From positions 8,931,787-8,995,786 of the forward strand of contig CM055890.1 in the NCBI GenBank assembly GCA_029582165.1: a stretch of 64,000 bases of DNA, given 5' to 3'. Made by a program: the position numbers and the translations under genes. The first letter of the stretch is position 1; every line of letters starts with the position of its first letter. Below the pieces are notes generated by a model. It did no database searches. It was not told where the DNA came from and saw only the letters and a program-made list of their open reading frames with translations. Source of the DNA: Portulaca oleracea. Lineage: Eukaryota; Streptophyta; Magnoliopsida; Caryophyllales; Portulacaceae. Below, in pieces: positions 53,952-64,000 of the stretch.

Positions 53952-56071
53952 ACATTTCATGCTCAAGGGTAGACAACCAAGATCTTTTATTTTATTTTCC
54001 TTAGTTTTGCCTTAAATTTGAAAATTTTTTGTGTGAAAAAGGAGAAAAAAGGGAGTGAAAAACCTTAAAAGTTTTCGTTTTGCTTTTCTTTTTGCTTCGT
54101 TTCTTGGATTTTGTTGTCAAAATTGGGAAGACTTTTTTAATCTTCTTTAAAAGAAACCGATTTGAGCATTTTTGACCCTATCTTGGGCGATTGTCATGAC
54201 TAATTTAAATTAGATTCCCTTCATTGAGTGTCTAGCGAGATTCCTGATTTACCTCACGTTCTAGTTGAAACTGGGAGACTCTAGTTGGCCACATCCAAGC
54301 TTGTTTGAAAAAGAAAAAGAAAAAAAAAACAGAAAAAATAAGAAGATGAAAAAGAAAAAGAAGTTAATTCTCAAATAAATGAATTAATTGGTTCGTGTCG
54401 GTCGAATTCGGCATTAACCAACATAAAGTTAGTTGACCTACATGAGACTAGTATTAGCGGTACGACGTTATTACCCCTTAAACCTCCATCGTTCATGATG
54501 ATGAGGTGTATGGAAAATACTGTGTTGGAAGGGTAAACCCTGTTATGGGTCGTTCAACTCCTAAAAAGCTAACGCCGACTTAAAGCTAAATCGAAAATGT
54601 TGGGCCTTAAATTTCTAAAACCCAACCCAAAAGAAGGTTAAGTTCTAATAAAGTGAGGAGCCTTTCCATGCATCACCTGTGGCCCTCACCAAGCCAAGGG
54701 CGACCCAATGCGGGTGAGGGCAACTCTTTGCTAATCTTGTTCGTTTTTTTGCAAGCCCGGGTGTGAGTTTTACTTAGGGTTGATCAGAATCAATTAGAAC
54801 CCACTAAGCACTTGCGCACATGGGGTTTAGCTTTACATGAGGTGTCGGGGATCGAAAACCTCTAAGATTGGCAATTGCTTGAGTTAGGTGTATGTGAAAT
54901 GCTCATAACGGTTCCTTTTGGAGGATTAGTATCGTTTTCTTGATTGAGATTGCATGATTCCTCGAAGTAAGCTGTTTTCCTTTTCCTTTTCTTTCTTTGG
55001 TTTTGTTGTTCACTTTCCCTCTCTCCTTTTTCTTTCACTTTTGTGGGTAGAGCCGCTACAAACCCTCACGAGTCCATCTCGTCCACCCGGGCTGCTGTAA
55101 CGTGGTTTGTTAGACCTCGGTTTTTATCATTCTTCTCAGGGAGCGAGGGGCCTTAGTCATAGAATCTAGGTCAAAGGTTGGGTCAAGATTGTTAGGGTAA
55201 GGAAATCGGTTTGAAGGGGTCACAAAGCCAGAAACAAAGCTAAGGTCGGTCAAGGAAAAGAAATGGGCTTCGGAGGCTTTTCGGGATGCAAACGGAGATG
55301 AGGAAATGGGTTTTGCAACAAGCGAATAATAAGGAGGGAGAATCAAGTGGCAATTCCGTTAGGAAATACCAACCGAGCTTCCTCTTTCGAGGATAGTCCG
55401 GATTAACTACCTCAAAGTCCACCACGGACCCGGAGAGTTAATGAAATGGAATTCCCTAGTTAACCTCCTTCCACTTTCGTGGGTGAGCATTAACTATCCC
55501 ATCTCCAACCTTCCAACACGAGTGTTGGATGTATTCGGGAGCTTTCGGACCCAAATATATCCCACTTGAGGGAAGGAAAGGAGTTGGAAATTGATTTCCC
55601 AACTGATTACTCACTAATATTGCTAACCCAAACCTAATCACCCATTCACACCCTCAATTACCCCATAACCCATAGGGTTTCTAGCCACTAATCATGATTA
55701 AAACTAAACTAACAACATCCAAACCAACCCTAAGCATGATTTCTAACACAACTAATCACAAATCAAGCAAAACAATGGGAATAGCAAGCAAAACAATTAA
55801 AGAAGCAAGAAAGTAATTAGCAAAGCAATTAATGAAAGAGTTAAGGGAAGAGAATACTTATTAAATGCTGGAAGTAAACAAGGAAAAGCAATAAAAGGAT
55901 GATCCAACAATCTCTCAATTGTTTGAATCCCCAAATCTTCAACAACACCACAAAACCCTGGATTATCCAAGCTAATCTCTCTCTAACCTCCCTCTAAAAT
56001 AAGCTACTACAAAGCTGGAAAATAAAGTCTAACATGCTAAAGTCTAATCCCCAAGAAAATCGTCAAAAGGA

Positions 56072-56081
56072 GTATATATAC
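56072..56081 (-). promoter_or_regulatory. TATA box of minus Athila-like LTR
   Basis: GTATATATAC lies about 90 bp downstream, in element sense, of the palindrome cluster. Confidence 0.6.
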
Positions 56082-56139
56082 AAGTCAAGGCAGTTGGGCA
56101 AAACGCGCCGTTTACAACCAGAAACAAGCGCAGAAAATA

Positions 56140-56390
56140 GAGGGGTCGTGGGCGCGACCTATGGGGTAGCGGGCGCTACCCTTGCGAAATCCATAGGCGA
56201 TTCTTCGCTTTGTAAGACAGTAGGTGCTGTTCGGGAGACCGCAGCTACTGTTTTCGTCTGTCCAGCCGAGGTAGTGGTTGTCACCAGTGGGGTAGCGGGC
56301 GCTACCCTCCTGTTTTCTTCCCCTCTCTTGCTTTCTTCTTTCCAAGGCATGTAACGCCCGCTACACAGATCGTAGCGGGTATTACCTCAC
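56140..56390. promoter_or_regulatory. GTAGCG-GG-CGCTAC palindromes in U3 of the minus LTR
   Basis: GGTAGCGGGCGCTACC is exact at 56165-56180 and 56291-56306. Variants lie at about 56351-56364 and 56372-56385. The GACCGC type is nearly absent here (one degenerate copy near 56229), although the plus relative has three exact copies, so the motif mix differs between relatives. Confidence 0.78.
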
Positions 56391-56635
56391 TGATTTGCAC
56401 CAAATGAAGGGAAAGTGGTCCCGAGTCAACTCCGCTTCGACTCTCGGTTCGGCTCGGCTCGGCTCAGGAAATCTCCAAAAAGCCTCAAAAACAGCCCATT
56501 TTGCCTCGTTTTATTTTAAAACGCCAAAACCTACAAAATAACCAAAAACACAATAAAAAGCACGAAAATGATTCATAAACGAGCTAAAATACCAAGATAA
56601 AAGGCTGTATTTAGGCCCAAAAATGGGACTAAACA

Positions 56636-56650
56636 CTCCCTCCACACTTG
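56636..56650 (-). promoter_or_regulatory. Polypurine tract of the minus Athila-like element
   Basis: The minus strand reads CAAGTGTGGAGGGAG directly before the LTR, the usual place for plus-strand priming. Confidence 0.75.
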
Positions 56651-58429
56651 AACTTTTGCTCTTCCTGCGCAAAACAAAAAAAAAAAAAAAGAAAAACTAA
56701 ACACCAACTACTCTGTCGTGGGAGGAAACGAGTGCATTTAGCGTATGCCCCAAGCCCTTTAAACCCCCGTGCAGCCTAGGTGGACGAGGTGGTCTCGTGA
56801 GGGTTTGTAGCGGCTCTACCCACAAAAGCCAAAGAAAAAGGAGAGAGGGAAAGTGAAAAACAAAACCACGAACGAAAAAGAAAAGAGAAAAAATCTTGCT
56901 TCAAGGAATCAAGCTATCGCAATCAAGAAAACAATACTGAAGATCCAAAAGGAACCGTTGTGAGCACCACGAAAACACCTAACTCAAGTAGTTGCCAATC
57001 TTAGAGATTTTCGACTCCCAACATTTTATGCAAAGCTAAATCCCGTGTGCGTAAGTGCTTAGTGGGTTCTAGATGATTCCGATCGATCTCCAAGAAAAAC
57101 TCACATCCGAGCTCGAATCAAAGCGAAGAGGAACAAAAAGAAAAAGCGATGCCTTTTCCTTGTTAATGTTGCCCTTGGATTGGTGAGGGCCGCAGGAAAC
57201 TCAAGGTGAGACTTTTGTTAGCAAATCAATGGTTAGCATTGGTTAGCGTTGGCTTGAGAAAGCTCAACAAGATTGGCGTTAGCTTTTTCGGGAATTGAAC
57301 GGCCCATAACGGTGTTTACCCTCCCAACACGGTCTTTTCCATACACTCAACGTTATTAGAACAAAGTGCTTAAGGGGTAATAGCGTCGCACCGCTAATAC
57401 TGGTCCCGTGTAGGTAGACTAACTCTCTACAGGTCAGATTTAATTAAATTAGTTAGCTTTCGGATATAAAAGTCATGACAACGCCCAAGCTAGGGTCGAA
57501 AAATGCTCAAACCGGTTGCTTTAAAGAAGATTAAGAAATTCTTCCCAACTTTGACAACACTATCCAAGAAACGAAGCAAAAACGAAAGCAACACGAAAAC
57601 TTTTAAGGTTTTTCACTCCCTTTTTTCTCCTTTTTCACGCAAATTTTTTTTCAAATTTTAGGCAAAAACTAAGGAAAACAAAAACAAAAGCTAGATGATC
57701 TACCCTTGAAACAGAATATCTTCTCCCCCCCCCCCCACACTTAAAACGCCGCAATGTCCTCATTGTGGGAAGGTGTCACAAGAAAAGGGTAGAGAACCTA
57801 CAAAAACAAACAAACAAAAACAACTAGCACATAAAAGTGGTGGCAACCTGAGCCCACACGACTCCAACAACAAAATAATCCCAACACAGACACTCAAAGG
57901 GGTTCGCCACCCAAAAGAAAATCAAGCATGCAACGAGGATCAAGATATATACACAACAAAGAATGCGGAAAGAGGTTACCTCGAGGTCTTCAATTAAAGA
58001 ACAAACCAAATTCGCGATCCGGGAAAATATCACACCTGGGTTAGGAATAAAGAAAAACATAATAAGTGTGAATGTTCGCATGCATGAAAGAAAAAGAACA
58101 AAAACAGAAATATAAACAAGACACTAGAGACTAAAAACTAAAGAAAAGCGAAAATAATTACAAAATATACATTAAAACTAGCTAACCTCAACTCCGAATC
58201 TCACTAGTTTGAGGCGGGAATTGAGGGTGAAATAACTCTCATGACCGGCCTAACCAATGATGAAGCAATAAAAGTGAAACAACTAAACCACGGGGACAAC
58301 GAACTCAGCAAAACTAAACTAGCCGACACGCTCCCCAACTTTCCCATAAAGCACCCCCCCACTTATTTAACACTAACAGTGTAAACAAATCAATAAAGAG
58401 AGTAAAGTGGGAGCGGGGACACTTACAAA
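56651..58429 (-). other. 3' non-coding region of the minus element
   Basis: It is non-coding and homologous in reverse to 53116-55095. It includes an interior purine tract (poly-C on plus, 57724-57737) preceded in element sense by GACATTGCGGCGTTTTAAGT. The plus-strand frame at 57773-57997 is not recognised and overlaps this conserved non-coding part. Confidence 0.65.
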
Positions 58430-59926
58430 TCATTGCTCGGATCCTCCCGGGGGAGGATATGGGTGATACGGAAAGTAGGTGGGATAGTGGTTGTTTATGT
58501 ACTCAGGTGGTGCCGGGGGATTGTTCGCAATGGAGTAGTGGTAATACCCCGAGTCACGCCAGTACTGGTTCTGCTGTTGAAAATACTCCTCGTGCCTTTG
58601 AAGTGTGGACAGCTGGGCATGTAGAAGATCTTGTTGGGTCTCCAACAAGTTATGTTGACCCTGGAGTAGCGTTCGTTGTTCTCGAAGATCAACTCTCATT
58701 TGTTCAAATTGAGAGTTGAGATGCCCAAGTGAAGCTTCCCATGGTTGACTTCCACTTCCACTAGCTTCACCATGGCCGGGATACTCCTCTTCCTCTTCCT
58801 CATTTTCTTCTTCTTCTCCTTCTTCTTCTTCTTCTTCTTCTTCTTCTTCATCATTGCCCTCCTCTTCCTCCTTATCATCGGACACATCCGGACCACCCAC
58901 CTTGCGGTCACTAACCTGACCACAAGACCAGTTACGCTCCTTAGTGATATCCAACCACTATTCGGCATGGTCCGGATCCAAGAGAATCTTAGTTTTGTTG
59001 TCGTGTCCATGGCAATAGATCGTGAAAGTTGGGTGTTTGGCAAGGATGTTCATTTTCTACAACCATACCCTATCGATAGGATCCGGAAGATAGCGTGGGG
59101 CAACTTCTTCCAATACTTCCCGAAACCTTCTTGGACTAGGAAGTGGCAAATGATGTGCCCCATCCCGATAGTAGTGGGTTGGGGTTCCGTGCTAATCTCC
59201 CGAAGACAATGTAAGATACAAGATCCGGTGTTGACCCGTTTACCACTCACTGCATTGTAGATCACGAATAGATCATCCTTCCGAACCTTGGGGCGTCCAT
59301 CATCTCTCCCAAACACTGAACTTGTCACGATCCTATGGAAAATTCGAATGACCGGATTGCAAAATCACGCCCCTTAGAATTTCGGGAGCAATGATAGCGT
59401 GGTTCTTTGCCTCTCATGCCAAGATCCATCCTCCTCCAACAAGTCAAGGCTTGCATTGCCTTTTGCTCATCAAAATTTTTGCATCGCTCATAGTATCTCC
59501 CATCATCGGGCAACCCCAACCTTTGGCAAAAACGCTTCAAGGTGCACTGCTTATCTTTGTCGGTGACTCGGTATTCAAAATGTGCATTTTTTCTTGGCAT
59601 CAACGTGAACCTTCAAGGAGCTTAAAAACTCGAGGATGGATCGAATCGATTGTGATGAACACCTCCCAACCAAGAACACGGATGAGATAATCGAAGCTTG
59701 GTTTACAATGGATTGCTTCGACCGTCGCCGCATCATAAATGTCCGTTGCACATATCTTCCGTGCTTGGAGCGATTCATACCGTTGTCTATGCTCTTCATC
59801 CCGGAAAGTTACGTCCTTATTAGGTTCACACCGAATTAGTGTGGCCGTTTGCGCTCGGTAGCGATCCTTTGTGGATTGTGATGAAGAAGCTTCTTCAACG
59901 CGAGAATGCTTGCTCCTTCCACTCAT
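58430..59926 (-). pseudogene. Third ORF of the minus element, with acidic tail and coiled coil
   Basis: The start is probably MSGRSKHSRVEEASS at 59926. Then come LQARKICATDIYDAATV and KPSFDYLIRVLGWEVFITI; after a frame change KRFCQRLGLPDDGRYYE, FGRDDGRPKVRKDDLFVIYN and TTIGMGHIICHFL; then, after a further change, a poly-Glu run (GAA/TTC microsatellite, about 58796-58850) and a Gln/Leu-rich coiled coil (LREQRTLLQGQHNLLETQQD) ending Pro/Tyr-rich at 58430. The order matches the plus copy at 51719-53115. Function is unknown; the coiled coil suggests self-association. Confidence 0.8.
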
Positions 59927-60735
59927 CTTTGAACCAAAAGCAAGACTTGGCAAGAATTTGACAATAACAGTGCCTAATCTCAAAGGTAAACCGAAAACAA
60001 TCGACACAAGCTACAAACAAGTGAGTTTGAAAAGCTTATGCACAGAATTCACAAGAGATTACCTTAGATCGGACCACTTGAACATGGATTCAGCAAGGAG
60101 GAACTATTTCGCTTGTCAAAATGAGCAACAACACACAGCCAACACACAAAGGGCATAAAAACAACACACTAATATAGTTCACTGTGTAGGTGTGTGTGTA
60201 AATCAACAAGAACTCTTAGTACAACTAGTGCGTGAGTGTTTCCAACAGATGATATGCAACAATTACTCACACAAAGCACTAATGCAAGAACTAAGGACTC
60301 GAACTCAGCACACAGTGAGGTAGGATTAAGCGCAAAAATCGACAAAATCAATCCCTAACTCATCAACAATGACGAACGAGCTAAATGCAGATGAGAGGGG
60401 AAGTGATTTCGCATAATTTACACAAGAAATACCTCACTTAGCTGTGAAGAACAAGAACTTGAACAATGGCGCATGTCAGGGCTGATTCTAGGCAGAAACT
60501 CGAAACCCAACAGCAAATTTTCGCAACAATGGAGAAAAATTAGGGTTCAGGATCGAAAATGGAGAGAGAGGATGAGGGTCGAATTAAGAGTTGAGAGGGA
60601 TGGAAGGGTGTGGGTGAGAGCTTGTAGCAGGTTTAGGGTTTGTAGAGAGAGAGAGGGAGTCGAATGAGTGAGAAAGGAAATGAGAAAAGTGAGAAAGAAA
60701 GTCGGGATTTAGGGTCGAAAAACATTCACGACAAA
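59927..60735 (-). other. Leader-like region upstream of the third ORF
   Basis: On the minus strand this is C/T-rich with CTCTCTCTCTACAAACCCTAAACC near 60635 and another telo-box-like word near 60545. It then becomes AT-rich and intron-like up to the ORF start. The plus relative has a similar arrangement. It suggests a separate transcript for the third ORF, but no TATA box is clear. Confidence 0.45.
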
Positions 60736-60739
60736 GGTC

Positions 60740-60900
60740 ATGTCCCGGCGCAACCGACATCACACAGCGCGCGACGTCCACGGAGGGCTGGAATTGGCTG
60801 CCACTGAGCGGCTCAGTATTGTCTCCTTCTCCGCAGCTGCGCTGTGCTCCTAGAGCATCGTTGTTGCTACTGTTGCTTAGGCGTAGCGCCTGCTACCTCT
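60740..60900. promoter_or_regulatory. Interior palindrome cluster upstream of the third ORF (minus element)
   Basis: GTAGCGCCTGCTACC (60884-60898) and several degenerate GC-rich dyads (GCAGCTGC at 60834-60841, GAGCGGCTC at 60806-60814) lie here. The place matches the 51120-51282 cluster of the plus relative, but the copies are more degraded. Confidence 0.5.
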
Positions 60901-61395
60901 TCCTGAAAAATCAAACAAAAATTTCCAACACTCCAAAATAAAATTCAACTCCTAAAAATTTTCACACTTCAACACTCAATCCTAAAATTTTCTAACTTTC
61001 AAACTCTCTCAACACTCATATATTTCTCAAAACTTCACTCACTCACACATTCTTCCTTCACTCTAACTTCAATTCATTATTTTTCAACTCCATCTTTTTC
61101 TATTTTTCACATCATTTTTCTTCTCTTTTTTTTTTCAAATTTTTCTTTTGAACCTAGAACTAATACCTTAAAAATACAAAGGAAAGAAAAAAAGAAAAAA
61201 TAAAAAAACAAGAGAAAAAAAATGGAAAAACCTAAAGAAAACTAAAAAGAAAAAAAGTAAAAAGAAGAAAAAGAAACAAAATTAGAAAAATGCAAAAACT
61301 AAAAATTAAAAAGAAGAACCTCAAAAATTATGGGGTGCCTCCCATATAGCGTTAGTTTTAGGTCCCTAGCTTGACCTAAATACCCGTTTAATTCT
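60901..61395 (-). other. AT-rich spacer and conserved post-pol block
   Basis: This is A/T homopolymer-rich non-coding DNA. At 61330-61380 the minus strand reads AGGTCAAGCTAGGGACCTAA and GGGAGGCACCCC, the block that follows pol in the plus relative. Its closeness to gag (61468) marks the loss of pol. Confidence 0.6.
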
Positions 61396-61467
61396 AGAGA
61401 GACGTGGTGCACATGAGAGGTACATATTTAGCTTCTTCCACCATGTTCGCTTCTTTTTCCTTCCTCT

Positions 61468-63460
61468 CTAACTTCTCCCGTCCTTGGACAACCTCAAATC
61501 GAGATGTCCTTCCAGTCGTTTGGTTGACCATGAGCGGGGAAGAGGTGATGACATTTTCAATTTCTTCCTACGTCGCTTCATCCTCCTTTTCCAACACCTC
61601 CTCATCATCTCCGCAAACAGAACAAGAGTCTCCTCCGGTGGTTTGACTTGGTGATGGGGATAAAGGAGTAACTTAGGCCCTTCCTCAAGTGGTTTCCCAA
61701 GCTGTAGATACTTGGGAACAACCTCCTCAAACTCTATGTCCTCAATATAAACTTCATCCAATGAGATCTCCCTCCTTAATGGAACAATCTTGAGGGAATC
61801 ATCACGAGATGCATCTTCAATTACTCGGGTTCGGAACATAAGGCCTTGGGATGATTGTTTTCATTCCCATTGTCGGAATTCACTTCAAGAATGTAAACCT
61901 CCTCTCTATGCTCATGAACAACTGCTTCTATCATATTGACTTCAACACAAGGTGGCATGAAGAAGGGTATCTCAATAGGAACATCAAACTTTGATTCAAT
62001 ATGTCCTTCATCAATCAAGTGTTGAATCAACCAATTTTGGGAGAGGAATTTGCATTTGGTGGGAATCAAATTGCTCTTCGGGACATTCAAGAATATTTCC
62101 ATTCAAAACTATGTCTTGTTCTTCCTCCACCTTCTCTTCTACACAATTGACTTCCTCATCAATCAAATCATCCTTTTCATCATCAACCACTTGCTCAACC
62201 TCCATACCTTCTCCTTCGGCTTTATCCTCAACATCTCCCTCATTATCTCCAAGAGGTCTCTCCTCTACCAACTTGGTTTCCTCAACTTCTCATCCACCAC
62301 ACATGGGAAAGCATTCACCTCCACTTCTTGGATAGGAATGGGTTGGATAGATGCAAGTTGAAATTGGTTGGCTTGAGCCAATTCGAGCTCGAGACTTTGG
62401 ATATAAGCTTGATCCTCCTCTCGGTCTTCCATGATTCGTTCCAACATCAACCCAAATGAGGATTCTTGGGGAGGTTGAGAAATTTGAGGTTGTGGAATGT
62501 TTTGTTGGGTTAGATGGAAGGTTTCTTCTTGAATGAAAGAGTGATGGTCAAGGGGTTGAAAATTAGAAGGGTAAAGGTTGGTGGTATCATAAGCAAAGGG
62601 ATCTTGATCGATGTGGGAAGAATGAATGGCACTCACTTGCTCTAATTGTTGAAAATTGAAAACTTGTGCTTCTTGAACCATTCTCAAATGTTTAGAAGTC
62701 TCCTCATTCGCCTTTGCTTTTTGCATTTCATAAATAGAGGCTAAAAGAAGAGTAATAATAGAATCATGCTCTAAAGATGAATCTCCTCCACTAGATTTGC
62801 TACCTCCCAAATCAGGAGCATATTGAACGAGTTCATGATGGAATTGGTTAGCCTTCTCCGCAGTTTTCTTCAAAAATGTCCCACCGGATGCAATATCGAT
62901 TGATTCTTTTAGAGAATCAAAGAGTCCACAATAGAAGTGCTGAAGAAGCATCCAATTGGGTAGATTGTGGTGCGGACACTGACGTTGGAGACTTTTGAAT
63001 CTCCCCCATGCTTCGAAAAGAGACTCACCGGCTTTTTGCTTGAAACTCATATTATCTTCCCGGAGTCTACAAGTTTTATCGATTGAGAAGAATCTTTGAA
63101 GGAAATCTTTCTTTAGGACCTCCCAAGAAGAGTAATATCCAGGTGGACAAATGTCGAGCCACATCTCAGCTTTTCTCTTTAGAGTCAGAGGAAAGAACTT
63201 CAAGTTCAAATATTCTGAAGATATTCCGAGCATATGTATGAAACTGATACGCTTTTCAAATCTCTCCATATGAGCATAGGGCTCTCTGAAATATCTCCAT
63301 GGAACGGGTTAATTTCAAAAACTTCGAGAAGACACGGCTTGAACTCAAATATCGCGTCGGGTGGTAATGGTGGTAAAATGATTGGGTTGCCTCCCGTACC
63401 CGAAGATGGAACGACATATGATAGAAGAGTATGGGGTGAATCAGCTTGGACTTCACCCAT
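61468..63460 (-). pseudogene. gag of the minus Athila-like element
   Basis: The frame 63460-63206 (SSGTGGNPIILPPLPPDAIFEFKP region) and the long frame 63269-62265 (334 residues) carry Retrotrans_gag motifs: LNLKFFPLTLKRKAEMWL, FLQRFFSIDKTCRL, SLFEAWGRFKSLQRQCPHH and LLQHFYCGL. A frameshift near 63250 joins the two. After about 62270 the acidic tail continues in other frames to 61468. It is well conserved with the plus gag (45678-46643), so the element may still be packaged by relatives. Confidence 0.9.
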
Positions 63461-63627
63461 TAAAAGTTGAAGCCTCCTACGATGCTCGATAGGACATTAA
63501 GGCGAACCTACATGCACCAACAAGAATCAATAGAAGCATCAAATTCATTGGGATTAGCACTAACTAATTTCTAGCGTGAAAGCAACCTCAAATAACCAAA
63601 AACCAAGAAACTAAAACTAGGGGCGCT

Positions 63628-63642
63628 GGTTCAACGGCGCCA
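63628..63642 (-). promoter_or_regulatory. Primer-binding site, partly diverged
   Basis: The minus strand reads TGGCGCCGTTGAACC. The first 11 bases match the tRNA-Asp type site of the plus relative; the remaining bases differ. Priming may be weaker or may use a variant tRNA. Confidence 0.7.
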
Positions 63643-63647
63643 TTTTG

Positions 63648-64000
63648 TTTAACGTGGTTTGTTAGACCTGGGTTTTTATCGTTCTTCAGGGAGCGAGGGG
63701 CCTTGGTCATAGAATCTAGGTCAAAGGTCGGGTCAAGATTGCTAAGGTAAGGAAATCGGTTTGAAGGGGTCACAAAGCGAGAAACAAAGCTAAGGTCGGT
63801 CAAGGAAAGGAAATGGGCTTCGGAGGCTTTTCGGGATGCAAACGGGGATGAGGAAATGGGTTTTGCAACAAGCGAATAACAAGGAAGGAGAATCAAGTGG
63901 CAATTCCATTAGGAAATACCCACCGAGCTTCTTCCTCTTTCGAGGATAGTCCGGATTAACTACCTCAAAGTCCACCACGGACCCGGAGAGTTAATGAAAT
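63648..64000 (-). repeat. 5' LTR end of the minus element (cut by window)
   Basis: It is homologous to 55096-55470 with few differences. The LTR terminus next to the primer site reads AACGTGG after TTTGTT on the plus strand, so the canonical TGTAACG end has at least one change. The rest lies beyond the window. Confidence 0.88.

Larger units (their letters stand above)
39934..55095 (+). mobile_element. Athila-like Ty3/gypsy retrotransposon (plus), 3' part displaced out of the window
   Basis: It has a 5' LTR (39934-41584), a tRNA-Asp-type primer site (41590), gag, protease, RT, RNase H, integrase, then a third ORF (about 51719-53115) and a long 3' region to 55095. There a related minus-strand element is inserted, so the 3' LTR lies beyond 64000. 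Lineage clues: the tRNA-Asp primer site, the gag-end motif [23 protein letters not shown] in RT and a third ORF after pol. A solo LTR of another family sits in gag. Stops in gag and pol make it defective. Confidence 0.9.
53116..55095 (+). other. 3' non-coding region of the plus Athila-like element
   Basis: No coding similarity was found. It contains a (GT)n plus G-run microsatellite (53179-53211) and an interior purine tract. A homologous stretch is seen in the minus element, including the block with GTAGAGCCGCTACAAACCCT at about 55049-55080. The region ends at 55095 where the minus element is inserted; GCTGC (55091-55095) is the expected left duplication. Confidence 0.7.
55096..56635 (-). 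repeat. 3' LTR of the minus Athila-like element, about 1540 bp
   Basis: On the minus strand it starts TGTTTAGTCCC and ends CCACGTTACA, matching the 5' LTR at 39934-41584. The part 55096-55470 also matches 63648-64000, with few substitutions by eye. The U3 contains GTAGCG-type palindromes and the TATA box is at 56072-56081. Confidence 0.92.
55096..64000 (-). mobile_element. Athila-like non-autonomous element (minus), no pol, truncated by window end
   Basis: It has a 3' LTR (55096-56635), polypurine tract, 3' region, third ORF (59926-58430), palindrome cluster (60740-60900), gag (63460-61468), primer site (63628-63642) and the end of the 5' LTR (63648-64000+). Protease, RT, RNase H and integrase are absent: gag runs almost directly into the post-pol block near 61395. 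It is inserted in opposite direction into the 3' region of the related element that ends at 55095. It would need pol from a relative. Confidence 0.88.

Noticed and set aside
58745..59260. Plus-strand membrane-like protein over the third ORF
   Set aside because: It is the antisense of the poly-Glu microsatellite in the minus-strand ORF (GAA/TTC gives Phe runs).

Overview
This window looks like a repeat-rich, heterochromatin-like stretch of a flowering-plant (probably dicot) nuclear genome. The reasons are AT-rich intergenic DNA, plant-specific retrotransposon lineages (copia, Athila-like and Tat-like Ty3/gypsy, plant L1-type LINEs), CACTA, MULE and PIF/Harbinger DNA elements, GT-AG introns of 60-80 nt, and telo-box-like leaders. 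I found no convincing intact host gene, tRNA, rRNA or CRISPR. Nearly every coding stretch belongs to a transposable element, most of them broken by stops, frameshifts or nested insertions.

Layout. 0-2 kb: microsatellite and a 5'-truncated LINE ORF2 (minus). 2-5.7 kb: AT-rich DNA with a telo-box leader but no recognisable protein. 5.8-9.7 kb: decayed copia element (plus), with a long-inverted-repeat MULE-like element inserted in gag (6843-7935, 9-bp target duplication). 9.7-10.1 kb: probable minus-strand LTR. 10116-10965: PIF/Harbinger-like element (TAA duplication). 12649-13342: candidate solo copia LTR. 13556 onward: CACTA left end with palindromic subterminal repeats. 15254-15594: long hairpin. 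About 15.8-32.6 kb: plus-strand LINE (ORF1, ORF2) split inside its endonuclease domain by an 11.7-kb LTR element (19876-31570, duplication ACGCC). 32.6-34.8 kb: AT-rich MITE-like and Helitron-like ends. 34.8-35.3 kb: CACTA transposase-associated fragment. 35.4-39.9 kb: LTR fragments plus a minus copia element split by a solo LTR (36633-38196, duplication AGTCA). 39934-55095: Athila-like element (plus) with LTR, tRNA-Asp primer site, gag, protease, RT, RNase H, integrase and a third ORF; its gag is split by a 3.8-kb solo LTR (41895-45672, duplication CTTAG). 55096-64000+: a related minus-strand element with gag and the third ORF but no pol, inserted into the 3' region of the plus-strand element.

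Most interesting features. (1) The 11.7-kb element has primer site, polypurine tract and LTR TATA boxes showing it is transcribed on the minus strand. It shows no gag or pol. Its only coding cargo is an antisense (plus-strand) plant-mobile-domain gene with its own TATA box and five phase-0 introns. (2) Several elements carry clustered short interrupted palindromes, a different sequence in each family: GAACCC-GTCT-GGGTTC, AAAACCC-GCAG-GGGTTTT, GACCGC-ACCT-GCGGTC, GTAGCG-GG-CGCTAC and CAACACGG-A-CCGTGTTG. They sit upstream of LTR TATA boxes, and in two families the same palindrome recurs upstream of the secondary gene (the antisense PMD gene; the Athila third ORF). I infer a family-specific cis code, possibly read by an element-encoded protein. 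That reading is a hypothesis.
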